Positions 10,820 to 19,349 of a DNA stretch of 64,000 nucleotides are shown piece by piece. The DNA is from an uncultured Woeseiaceae bacterium. GTDB lineage: Bacteria > Pseudomonadota > Gammaproteobacteria > Steroidobacterales > Woeseiaceae. The notes beneath the pieces were generated by a model. The model ran no database searches, was not told the origin of the DNA, and saw only the letters and a list, made by a program, of their open reading frames with translations. Position 1 is the first letter of the stretch; each line of letters begins with the position of its first letter. The position numbers and the translations under genes were made by a program. The stretch spans positions 27,546 to 91,545 of the forward strand of contig CAMYOJ010000015.1 in NCBI GenBank assembly GCA_947259985.1, given 5' to 3'.

Positions 10820-12199
10820 TTGGACCATCATTGTAGCACCGAGTTGCGTCTGAACTGTCCGTCGGGCCGCCACATGTACTATGCTTCGACTTGTCACGGG
10901 CCAAGAGAACTATCGTTGATATCGACACGCCGTTTATGCCGGGCCACGATTGCCGTAATTTCGGTAATTGCGGCAATCACATTCGCAGGGTGCGATTCGG
11001 CAACCACCGAACTACGCCTCGTGAAGCCAACAGAGGACGTCGACCTTTCCATCATCGAGGACGTTGCCGAACTGCTCGCAGATAGCGCCCGCGTCAACGT
11101 ACAACTCTCCGAGGAGGCGTTGTCCGAAGTCGCCGCACTCGACGCCGTTGCGTCTGGCGAGGCCGATCTCGCGCTCGTGTCGAACTACCTGCCTTTTCGC
11201 GGCGACATCGCCACCGTCATGCCTCTGTACCCGACCGTACTTCACATCCTTCGAAGGGACGGTGGTGACGTTTTTGACGTTATAGCGGGTCGTCAAATGG
11301 CGATCTATGCGGGTCCCGAGGGCTCGGCGTCGCGCCTCGTCTTCCGGCGCGTTGCGGAGCGCATGCACCTGGGAAGCGACGATTACCGATTCATCGAATC
11401 GCTGGAAGATACGCCCGACATCGTGATCGTTTTCGCCCCAATCACGCCAGGCAGGATCGACGAACTCCGTGAAATCAATGAGGAGATCCTGGAATTTCGC
11501 CTCGCCTCCATGGGCAGCGTGGACGATGTCGGCAAAGGTACGAGCATCGACGCGGCAGTCCTGCTTAATCCGCACATCGTCCCGTTCGTGATTCCCCTGG
11601 GCACCTACGGTGAAATGTCGCCAGAAGCAGCATTAACTGTTGCTGTCGACAAGATCCTCGTTGCCCGCCACGATCTCGACAGCGCCGTTGTCTATGACCT
11701 GATCAACGAAGTGTTGCGGCTAAGGCCGGCCCTTGCGGCGCGCCGACAAGGCGTATTTCAGAATCTGGAAGACGATTTCGATGTTAGTCGCTCGACGTTC
11801 GTCGTCCATCCGGGCACGCAATCCTATCTGCAACGGGACGCTCCAAGTGTCTACGAGCGTTATTCGGGCGTCGCGGAGGTCGTCGCCACTATCGTTCTCG
11901 GGTTAGTCAGCGCCATCTTCGGCGGAATGCGGCTTTACAAGATGCGCCGCAAGAACCGGATCGACACCTTTTACGTGCGGACGATCGCGCTGCAGCGCGC
12001 CATCAGCGAGCAGACGAGCGACGACGACCGCCAGCGCATCGCCGCCGAGGTCCGCGATCTCCAGACCCGAGCGTTCGACATGCTCATCGACGAGAAACTG
12101 GCCGCCGACGAGAGTTTCCGAATCTTCATCACGTTATCGAACGACGTGCTACGCCAGCTCGGGAACCCGGAGGCTGCAAGCCCTATCGGCGACACCTGA
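10820..12199 (+). CDS. TAXI family TRAP-like solute-binding protein with C-terminal transmembrane anchor
   Basis: N-terminal signal/lipobox-like AAITFAGC; binding-protein-like YAGPEGSASRLVFRRVAERM; TM segment VVATIVLGLVSAIFGGMRLY near the C-terminus; true start is probably downstream of 10820. Confidence 0.65.
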   Translation: MDHHCSTELRLNCPSGRHMYYASTCHGPRELSLISTRRLCRATIAVISVIAAITFAGCDSATTELRLVKPTEDVDLSIIEDVAELLADSARVNVQLSEEALSEVAALDAVASGEADLALVSNYLPFRGDIATVMPLYPTVLHILRRDGGDVFDVIAGRQMAIYAGPEGSASRLVFRRVAERMHLGSDDYRFIESLEDTPDIVIVFAPITPGRIDELREINEEILEFRLASMGSVDDVGKGTSIDAAVLLNPHIVPFVIPLGTYGEMSPEAALTVAVDKILVARHDLDSAVVYDLINEVLRLRPALAARRQGVFQNLEDDFDVSRSTFVVHPGTQSYLQRDAPSVYERYSGVAEVVATIVLGLVSAIFGGMRLYKMRRKNRIDTFYVRTIALQRAISEQTSDDDRQRIAAEVRDLQTRAFDMLIDEKLAADESFRIFITLSNDVLRQLGNPEAASPIGDT

Positions 12200-12200
12200 C

Positions 12201-12782
12201 CTACGGCGGCGGGAAGCCACCAAGAATCGAATTGACGGCCATATTCACTGTCTCGACGATCTGCTTGCGGTCCTTCTCCTGGATCGTCTTCGTCGCCACG
12301 GCGTGCCAGACCGGCCTGCGCTCTTTCACGTCGAATATGTCGACGGCGAGCATACCCTTCGTGTACTGGCGGACCGTCGTCTCGGTTCCCCCATAGCCGT
12401 AGTAGGAACGGCCCCAGCCGCCGGGACGAGCGGCGTAGTAGCCGCCTGACATCGTGGGATACGAGTCGACCCTGATCTTCTCGCGCGAGCCGACCGTGAA
12501 TGCCACAACGAAGTCCGCGGCCTGGGCATTCTGAACGAGACGAAATCCCTTCGCACGCAGGCCGCTCTCCATGGCGTTCATGACATGCGTCTCGAGCATG
12601 GGATTTACGACGCCCACGTTTTCAGCGACAACCATCGGGTGCTCCGATATCCAGGCAAACGTACGGTAGTTCGAGAAATCATGACTCCTGTCATGATCAT
12701 AGGTCGCTTCGAAAGTGGAGGCGCAGGCGGCCAGCACCATTGCCAGCGCAACCAGGAGTAGATGGTTCATACGATTTGCCAT
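12201..12782 (-). CDS. DUF4136 domain lipoprotein
   Basis: Lipobox LAACAS; TYDHDRSHDFSNYRTFAWISEHP...VDIFDVKERRPVWHAVATKTI. Confidence 0.8.
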   Translation of the reverse strand: MANRMNHLLLVALAMVLAACASTFEATYDHDRSHDFSNYRTFAWISEHPMVVAENVGVVNPMLETHVMNAMESGLRAKGFRLVQNAQAADFVVAFTVGSREKIRVDSYPTMSGGYYAARPGGWGRSYYGYGGTETTVRQYTKGMLAVDIFDVKERRPVWHAVATKTIQEKDRKQIVETVNMAVNSILGGFPPP

Positions 12783-12886
12783 AAGTTTTTTCCTTTAATC
12801 GAAGCTTGACTGAAATTGGCCCTGATTAGTGTCGTCACAGGTTAGAATGCCACTAAACATCCGGACAAGGATCCTGTCAATCCCTT

Positions 12887-13525
12887 ATGCGTCATCTTCT
12901 ACGCCATATTCTCACGTTATCGGTGCTCTGCCTTCCGCTCGCCGCGCCCGTGGTGGCACAGGAACGCCTGGACTACGAACTCACCCCCTTCGCCGCCTAC
13001 CGTATGGGTGGGGATTTCGAGGATGACGATACCGGCGAGGAATTCGATCTGGACGATTCGAGTGCATTCGGTCTTATATTGAATATCAGCGCGAAACCCC
13101 AGGGGCAATGGGAGATCCTGTACGCTCAGCAATCCACCGAGGTCGATACGGCAGGCACGTTCGTCGCCACTGAATCGATCGATCTCGACGTGCAATATTT
13201 TCAGCTCGGCGGTACCTACCTCTACGACGGCGACAGAGTAGTGCCATTCATCGCGTTGACCCTGGGCGTGACACATTTCGATCCCCAGTTCGCCGACCTT
13301 GACTCCGAGAACTACTTCTCGGCTTCGTTTGGCGGCGGAATAAAAATGAATATGACAGAACGAATAGGGGTGCGGCTCGAGGGACGCGTCTACTCTACGT
13401 TTCTCGAAAGCGACAGCAGGATTTTTTGCAGCAGCAGCTTCGGCGCCGGGGAGTGCCTGATCCAGGCGAGCGGCACGACGTTTAATCAATGGGAAGCCCG
13501 CGCTGGCCTCGTATTCCTATTTTGA
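12887..13525 (+). CDS. Outer-membrane beta-barrel protein
   Basis: Signal peptide LTLSVLCLPLAAPVVAQ; alternating-residue strands; C-terminal aromatic ...ARAGLVFLF. Confidence 0.7.
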   Translation: MRHLLRHILTLSVLCLPLAAPVVAQERLDYELTPFAAYRMGGDFEDDDTGEEFDLDDSSAFGLILNISAKPQGQWEILYAQQSTEVDTAGTFVATESIDLDVQYFQLGGTYLYDGDRVVPFIALTLGVTHFDPQFADLDSENYFSASFGGGIKMNMTERIGVRLEGRVYSTFLESDSRIFCSSSFGAGECLIQASGTTFNQWEARAGLVFLF

Positions 13526-13603
13526 AAGCTTACGGCACGGTCGATATTGGCACGAACGATTTTGCGTCCGGTGCTACACTAATCGGCTTCGGAGGGACCG
13601 CAC

Positions 13604-13942
13604 ATGAGTGAAGAAAAGCACAAATACTGGGGCCGACAGATCGACGGAATTGCACACGAGCTATCCAGGCTTGCCATCGCCTGCGACATCGAACTGGGCA
13701 AACCCGGCCTCGTCGAACGAGTACTGAAAAACGACGAATCGGTCTGCGGACGAAAGAATGCGCAAGCGTTCCAAATGATCCGCAAGCACCTGATGGCCTT
13801 GTTCTCGGTCGAGGAAGGCGCCATCGATCGAATCGGAGCCTCTGAGACCAAGGAGATCACCGATATGGTCCATGACGCGATCGTCAAGATCCGCTCGGCG
13901 GGCGGAGCCGGGCAAAGCCTGCCAAGGCGACAGGGAGAATGA
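13604..13942 (+). CDS. Hypothetical small cytoplasmic protein
   Basis: 112-aa ORF, 4-bp overlap with the downstream lipoprotein gene. Confidence 0.5.
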   Translation: MSEEKHKYWGRQIDGIAHELSRLAIACDIELGKPGLVERVLKNDESVCGRKNAQAFQMIRKHLMALFSVEEGAIDRIGASETKEITDMVHDAIVKIRSAGGAGQSLPRRQGE

Positions 13943-14580
13943 TGAGACAACGAGCCGTTACACGAGTCCTGGCCGGTGCATTTCTGGCGATACTGGCCGC
14001 CTGTTCGTCGACACCCCAGGTCAGCAGAGTGGAGACGCAGGACAAGCCCACGGGCGCACCGTACGACAGAGTCCTCGTCATCGCGCTGTTCGAGTCCTTC
14101 GACTCCAGACGCTACCTCGAGAAAGAAATCGTCAAGATACTTTCCGCTAGAGGCGTCAATGCGGTTGCGAGTACGTCACTCATGGACACGAGGACGCCTG
14201 CCACACGAGAGACCTTCCTGGCCATGGTCGAGGAACTCGACTCCGAGGCGGTCCTCGTGACGCAACTTGCAAGCCTCGAGACCACGGCGAAGATGAAGGA
14301 CATGAATCCCGAGGTCACTTACAACGTCCGACCGACCTGGTACTTCAACGTCTGGAGTGTCGATCAAACCGAGTATGTGGAGCCGAAAGGCCTGCAACTC
14401 AAAGGCAAGCTCGTAATCGCATCGCAGCTCTACTCGGCGAAGACGAGAGAACCTGTCTGGGCGATCGAGGCAAAATCGAAGCTGAAGGTGAACTACGACC
14501 AATTCAGGGACTATTCGATATTCGTCAAGGAGGCCGAGGCGGTCACGCGGCGCCTGATCAGTGACGGCATGGTCCGATAA
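13939..14580 (+). CDS. Lipoprotein of unknown function (paralogue of 6907-7542)
   Basis: Lipobox LAACSS; RVLVIALFESFDSRRYLEKEIVKILSARGVNA...VTRRLISDGMVR. Confidence 0.65.
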   Translation: MMRQRAVTRVLAGAFLAILAACSSTPQVSRVETQDKPTGAPYDRVLVIALFESFDSRRYLEKEIVKILSARGVNAVASTSLMDTRTPATRETFLAMVEELDSEAVLVTQLASLETTAKMKDMNPEVTYNVRPTWYFNVWSVDQTEYVEPKGLQLKGKLVIASQLYSAKTREPVWAIEAKSKLKVNYDQFRDYSIFVKEAEAVTRRLISDGMVR

Positions 14581-14592
14581 GGATCGGGGTAT

Positions 14593-16962
14593 ATGAAAAA
14601 AATGAGCGTTTGCCTGGCAGCCGCGCTGCTGCCCGTAGCAACCGCCGGCGCGGGGCATCCGGCCGGAGAGCAGGCCTGGTCGGATATGACTATTAGCCGC
14701 CTGCTATCCCGGATGAGCCTCGAAGAAAAAGTCATGCTGACTTCCGGCAGGGATGCGTGGAGTACGCAGCCGATCGATCGCCTGGGTATTCCCTACATCT
14801 GGATGGCCGACGGTCCCCATGGATTGAGAAGAGCACCGTCCACCGACACCTGGGGTTACGGAGACCAACTACCGGCCACCTGTTTTCCTACGGCTTCAGC
14901 TCTGTCCGCCACCTGGGACGTGGCGCTGTTGCGCGAGGTGGGAGAAGCACTTGGAGACGAGGCCAGTGCCTTGGGGGTCAACATGCTGCTCGGCCCCGGC
15001 GTCAACATCAAACGCTCCCCCCTTGGCGGCCGGAACTTCGAATACTTCTCCGAGGATCCGTACCTGTCCGGCAAGTTGGGCGCCGCCTATATTGAAGGTG
15101 TTCAGGCCCAGGGTGTTGGAACGTCGCTAAAGCACTTTGTTGCCAACAATGTGGAGACGGAGCGGATGTGGGCCAATTCCGACGTCGATGAGCGGACGCT
15201 CAACGAGATCTATATGACGCCGTTTGAAATAGCTGTCCGTGAGGCGCAACCCTGGTCGGTCATGGCCTGCTATAACCGTGTACAGGGTGTGTACGGCACC
15301 CAGTCGCCGGAAATGCTGACGGTCAAGCTGAAGGAGGAATGGGGCTTCGAGGGAATTGTCGTCTCGGACTGGGATGCAGTCATCGACAGGGTGGAAGGTA
15401 TTCGGGCGGGCATGCACCTGGAGATGCCCGGCAAGCCTGGCCACCTGACCAACCAGATGCTTATCGATGCGGTGAAGAATGGCGAACTCGAAGAAGCGCA
15501 GCTGGACCGGGTGGTACACGACATTCTCCGGGTAGTGTTAAGAGCCAACGCCGTAGCTGATTCGTCTCGCGACCAGAATCTCAACGGACACCATTCGCTT
15601 GCGCGCAGGGTCGCCTCGGAGGCTATTACGCTATTGAAGAACGATGGCGCGGTATTGCCACTAAGCGCGAACAGGTATCGCAAGATTGCCGTAATCGGCG
15701 AGTTCGCAATGAGCCCCCGCTACCAGGGCAATGGCAGCTCGGAGGTCTTACCTCCGCGGGTCGACAAGTTCATGGATATCATCGGGCAGGAGTATGGAGA
15801 CGACTTCGAGATTGAATACGCACAGGGTTACAACCTCGCCGATGATGCTGACTTCACACTGATAGACGCGGCTGCCCGCGTGGCGGCAGAGGCTGACGTC
15901 GCCGTGGTACTGGCCGGCTTGCCCCTGCATTATGAATCCGAAGGTATAGACCGCCATCACATCAACCTGCCACCCTCGCACAATCGCCTGATCGAGGCGA
16001 TAGCAGAGAGGCAGCCGAATACGGTGGTCGTGCTGACGAATGGCAGCGCCGTTGCAATGCCCTGGGTTGACGGTGTGCCGGCTATCGTCGAAGCCTGGCT
16101 GGGCGGCCAGGCGGGTGCCGGCGCCGTTGCGGACGTCGTCTTTGGCAAGGTGAATCCCTCGGGCAAACTGGCCGAGACCTTCCCGGTACGCCTGGAAGAC
16201 ACTCCGGCCTTCCTGAATTTCCCGGCCGAAGATGGTGAAGTGCTCTATGGAGAGCGCGTCTTCGTAGGCTATCGTTACTTCGACAAGCGAAAGATCGCCC
16301 CGTTGTTTCCCTTTGGCCATGGCCTTTCCTACACCGACTTTTCCTACAGCGACCTGGGAGTTTCGTCGGAGCGCCTGTCGGATAAGGATTCACTGACGGT
16401 TGCCGTCACGGTGACCAATTCGGGTGACATCGCGGGCAAGGAAGTGGTGCAGCTGTACGTGAAGGATCTGGAAGCCAGCGTGCAGCGGCCAGAGAAGGAA
16501 CTCAGGGGATTTCACAAGCTGGAGCTTGCGCCGGGTGAAAGCCGAGAAATTCGATTTGTACTCTCCGATAGGGACTTCTCCTTTTACAGCACACGACACG
16601 GGCGCTGGATCGCCGAGAGCGGCGACTACGAGCTACTCGTTGGCGCATCGTCCCGTGATATTCGCGTGCAACACGGGGTGACGCTGCAATCTACCGAGAA
16701 ACTGAACTACCGCTTCAGCGAATACAGCTTCTTCAGGGAGTTCTGGTCCAACCCGGACCTGAAGCCGCTGTTGATCGAGCTGATGCCAGAGTGGCTCGGA
16801 AGCCAGGCAGCGGATGGCCAGCCGCTCGAAGAGGCTGTGATCCAGGACTTCCTCCAGGACCAGCCCATGATCAAGTTCCCCTACTTCACGATGGGCGAGG
16901 TGAATGCGGAACAGGTCAGCGCGTTTATCGCGCGATGCAACGCTATGACTTACACGCCCTAG
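14593..16962 (+). CDS. Glycoside hydrolase family 3 (beta-glucosidase-like)
   Basis: GIPYIWMADGPHGLR, GPGVNIKRSPLGGRNFEYFSEDPYLSG, VVSDWDAV nucleophile region; C-terminal fibronectin type III-like domain. Confidence 0.95.
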   Translation: MKKMSVCLAAALLPVATAGAGHPAGEQAWSDMTISRLLSRMSLEEKVMLTSGRDAWSTQPIDRLGIPYIWMADGPHGLRRAPSTDTWGYGDQLPATCFPTASALSATWDVALLREVGEALGDEASALGVNMLLGPGVNIKRSPLGGRNFEYFSEDPYLSGKLGAAYIEGVQAQGVGTSLKHFVANNVETERMWANSDVDERTLNEIYMTPFEIAVREAQPWSVMACYNRVQGVYGTQSPEMLTVKLKEEWGFEGIVVSDWDAVIDRVEGIRAGMHLEMPGKPGHLTNQMLIDAVKNGELEEAQLDRVVHDILRVVLRANAVADSSRDQNLNGHHSLARRVASEAITLLKNDGAVLPLSANRYRKIAVIGEFAMSPRYQGNGSSEVLPPRVDKFMDIIGQEYGDDFEIEYAQGYNLADDADFTLIDAAARVAAEADVAVVLAGLPLHYESEGIDRHHINLPPSHNRLIEAIAERQPNTVVVLTNGSAVAMPWVDGVPAIVEAWLGGQAGAGAVADVVFGKVNPSGKLAETFPVRLEDTPAFLNFPAEDGEVLYGERVFVGYRYFDKRKIAPLFPFGHGLSYTDFSYSDLGVSSERLSDKDSLTVAVTVTNSGDIAGKEVVQLYVKDLEASVQRPEKELRGFHKLELAPGESREIRFVLSDRDFSFYSTRHGRWIAESGDYELLVGASSRDIRVQHGVTLQSTEKLNYRFSEYSFFREFWSNPDLKPLLIELMPEWLGSQAADGQPLEEAVIQDFLQDQPMIKFPYFTMGEVNAEQVSAFIARCNAMTYTP

Positions 16963-16978
16963 GGCGGGCGTTCACAAG

Positions 16979-17001
16979 AAGGGGACAGTGACCCTAATTC
17001 A
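16979..17001 (+). repeat. REP-like element, single half-copy (GGGGACAGTGACCCTAATTCAACGA family)
   Basis: Near-identical to the arms of the palindrome at 18921-18961. Confidence 0.6.
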
Positions 17002-17073
17002 ACGACTACTCGATTCTCGTCAAGGAAGCCGGCCATCATCTGTCGGCTCGCGAAAGACGACACGATGCACTAA
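16998..17073 (+). pseudogene. Decayed 3'-end remnant of the 13939-14580-type lipoprotein gene
   Basis: ttcaacgactactcgattctcgtcaaggaagcc (FNDYSILVKEA) versus ttcagggactattcgatattcgtcaaggaggcc (FRDYSIFVKEA). After a 1-nt shift the reading continues IICRLAKDDTMH* versus AVTRRLISDGMVR*. Confidence 0.6.
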
Positions 17074-17075
17074 GA

Positions 17076-17099
17076 ACAAGGCCCCATGAGGGGCCTTGT
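17076..17099. terminator. Perfect 10-bp stem, 4-nt loop hairpin (terminator-like, possibly bidirectional)
   Basis: ACAAGGCCCC ATGA GGGGCCTTGT between convergent genes; no strong T-tract. Confidence 0.5.
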
Positions 17100-17129
17100 C
17101 GATATAGCACCTCTGGTCAGCACCGCGTT

Positions 17130-18722
17130 CTAATTATGCGCCGGGGTACTGATCATCTTGAGCGCGTCACCGACACTGAAGCTTGCCGGCAGCGCACGCG
17201 GCGGATATTCCTTGAACGACATGACGAACTTGCCGACGATGCCTTGAGCGGGCACGAACAGGTACGCGCGGCGGAACATCCATTCATCATAGTTCCAGCT
17301 CGCATTGGGCTGAACTGCGAACTCATAAGGATCTTCCCGCAGGTTGGTAATACGCGGGGCGCGATGTGGCTTGAATTCGCAGTCCCAGACATCGAAGCCG
17401 TTGCAGGACTGGGTCATGAACGAGATCTTCCATTTGTCATAACGGAACGCAGCGTAATCGCCGTCATCGGTTATGTAGTGGAACTCTCTACGTGCACCCG
17501 GCCCCCTACCCGCCAGCAATTCCGTCTGGTCATAGCTGTCCAGGTGGACTTTGTAGGTCTTGCGCCCGGCCTTGTGACCCTTCAGCAGCTTTTCCTTGAT
17601 ACCGGGTTCGCCAGCCGCCGTGAGAAATGTCGGGAACCAATCGCTATGGTGAAAAATATCGTTGATCACTGTGCCAGCCTTGACGGTACCCGGCCAACGC
17701 ACCATGGCGGGAACTCGAACACCGGCCTCCCAGGTCGTCGCTTTCTCGCCCTGGAACGGTGAAGTCGCCCCGTCAGGCCAGCTGAACTTCATGGCGCCGT
17801 TATCGGACGTGAAAACGACGATCGTGTTGTCATCCACGCCGAGATCCTCGAGCTCTTTCAACAAGGCTCCGACCGTATCGTCCAGCTCGGTCATGGCAGC
17901 CCCCATGAGCCCCTTCTCGGGAATCATGTCAGCATATTTCTTCCGCAGATGGGTGAAGGCATGCGTACGCGTGGTGTTGTGCCAGACGAAGAAGGGCTTG
18001 TCGTCCTTGACGGCTCGCCGCATGAAATCGATCGACTGAGCAAGGGTCTCGTCGTCATAGGTCTTCATGCGCTCGATGGTCATCTTGCCGCGATCCTCGA
18101 TCCTCTGCTTGCCGACGACACCCCATCGTGGGTGTTCAGTCTTGTCGACCTTGTCTGTCGCCCAGGTATAGATCACGTTGCGCGGCCCGAATTTCGCGAA
18201 GAACTCGGGGTTCTTCGGGTAATCGACGTTCTCGGGCTCCTCTAACGCATTGAGATGGTAAAGCACACCCGAGTACTCATCGAACCCGTGCACGGTGGGC
18301 AGATACTCATTGCGGTCGCCGAGATGGTTCTTGCCAAACTGTCCGGAGGTGTAACCCAGGGGCTTCAGCAGCTCCGCGATCGTCGGGTCTTCAGAGCTGA
18401 TACCCGACTTGGCCCCTGGCATGCCCACTTTAGTCAGACCGACGCGGAAGGGGCTCTGGCCCGTGATGAAGGTCGAGCGGCCTGCCGTGCAGCTCTGCTC
18501 GCCATAATAATCCGTGAACATTGCTCCTTCGTCGGCGATCCTGTCGATATTCGGCGTCTGGTAGCCCATCAGCCCATGGCTGTAGGCGCTGATGTTCGTT
18601 ATGCCGACATCGTCGCCCATTATCACAAGAATATTGGGTCTATCCTGTGCGTGCGCTGCGCCGGCGGATAAACAGAGCGCGCCCAGCAGTAGCGTAAAGA
18701 TAGATTTGATCAGGTATTTCAT
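17130..18722 (-). CDS. Arylsulfatase-type sulfatase, secreted
   Basis: Signal peptide MKYLIKSIFTLLLGALCLSAGAAHAQ; RPNILVIMGDDVG; formylglycine signature CTAGRSTFITGQ. Confidence 0.93.
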   Translation of the reverse strand: MKYLIKSIFTLLLGALCLSAGAAHAQDRPNILVIMGDDVGITNISAYSHGLMGYQTPNIDRIADEGAMFTDYYGEQSCTAGRSTFITGQSPFRVGLTKVGMPGAKSGISSEDPTIAELLKPLGYTSGQFGKNHLGDRNEYLPTVHGFDEYSGVLYHLNALEEPENVDYPKNPEFFAKFGPRNVIYTWATDKVDKTEHPRWGVVGKQRIEDRGKMTIERMKTYDDETLAQSIDFMRRAVKDDKPFFVWHNTTRTHAFTHLRKKYADMIPEKGLMGAAMTELDDTVGALLKELEDLGVDDNTIVVFTSDNGAMKFSWPDGATSPFQGEKATTWEAGVRVPAMVRWPGTVKAGTVINDIFHHSDWFPTFLTAAGEPGIKEKLLKGHKAGRKTYKVHLDSYDQTELLAGRGPGARREFHYITDDGDYAAFRYDKWKISFMTQSCNGFDVWDCEFKPHRAPRITNLREDPYEFAVQPNASWNYDEWMFRRAYLFVPAQGIVGKFVMSFKEYPPRALPASFSVGDALKMISTPAHN

Positions 18723-18896
18723 GGATTTACTCCTCCTCGGCCGGCCCGTGAAACGCCTGCGCCTCAATATCGCCCAAAGTACTGCAGCCATTGAAAACGG
18801 CTACCGTACTCAGTGTATGGTCCCGGAGCAAGCCTTCAGGCTATTCCGTGCCACCGGACTGCCGGCATGTACCTATGGAACAGGGGGGGGAAACAA

Positions 18897-18963
18897 GGGG
18901 GACAGTGACCTTCTAATAGGGGGACAGTGACCTTAATTCAGCGAATTAAGGTCACTGTCCCTT
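18897..18963. repeat. REP-like tandem/inverted cluster with a perfect 19-bp palindrome
   Basis: GGGGGACAGTGACCTTCTAAT followed by GGGACAGTGACCTTAATTC-agc-GAATTAAGGTCACTGTCCC (arms 18921-18939 and 18943-18961). Confidence 0.75.
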
Positions 18964-18972
18964 TCTTGTTAC

Positions 18973-19063
<91 letters not shown>

Positions 19064-19085
19064 GAATTTTATTGATCGTGTCTTT

Positions 19086-19349
19086 CTAGCTATCCGTCAG
19101 CACCGACGGCGGCAACTCGATGCAGCGCGAGCCCTCCGGACGCACCGGTGCATTTTCAGGCTTTGGTATCGGCATCTCGACAAATTCGTTGAGCGGATCC
19201 AGCCCCTCGGGAGGCTCCACCCGCTTCCCGGCCGTCACTTCCTGGTACCGCTGTGACTCGTCACACTTGTAGCTGAGGTTTTTGTTCCCGAAACAGGCCG
19301 ACAGGCCGCAAAGCATCGCTACGACGATAAGAAACCGCTTAATCATCAT
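19086..19349 (-). CDS. Very short lipoprotein in the bamC position
   Basis: Lipobox GLSAC; YKCDESQRYQEVTAGKRVEPPEGLDPLNEFVEMPIPKPE; immediately follows dapA. Confidence 0.55.
   Translation of the reverse strand: MMIKRFLIVVAMLCGLSACFGNKNLSYKCDESQRYQEVTAGKRVEPPEGLDPLNEFVEMPIPKPENAPVRPEGSRCIELPPSVLTDS

Noticed and set aside
18883-18890. G8 homopolymer upstream of the sulfatase (possible phase-variation tract)
   Set aside because: Lies ~160 bp upstream of the sulfatase start beside the repeat cluster; no evidence that it sits in a promoter spacer or coding frame.
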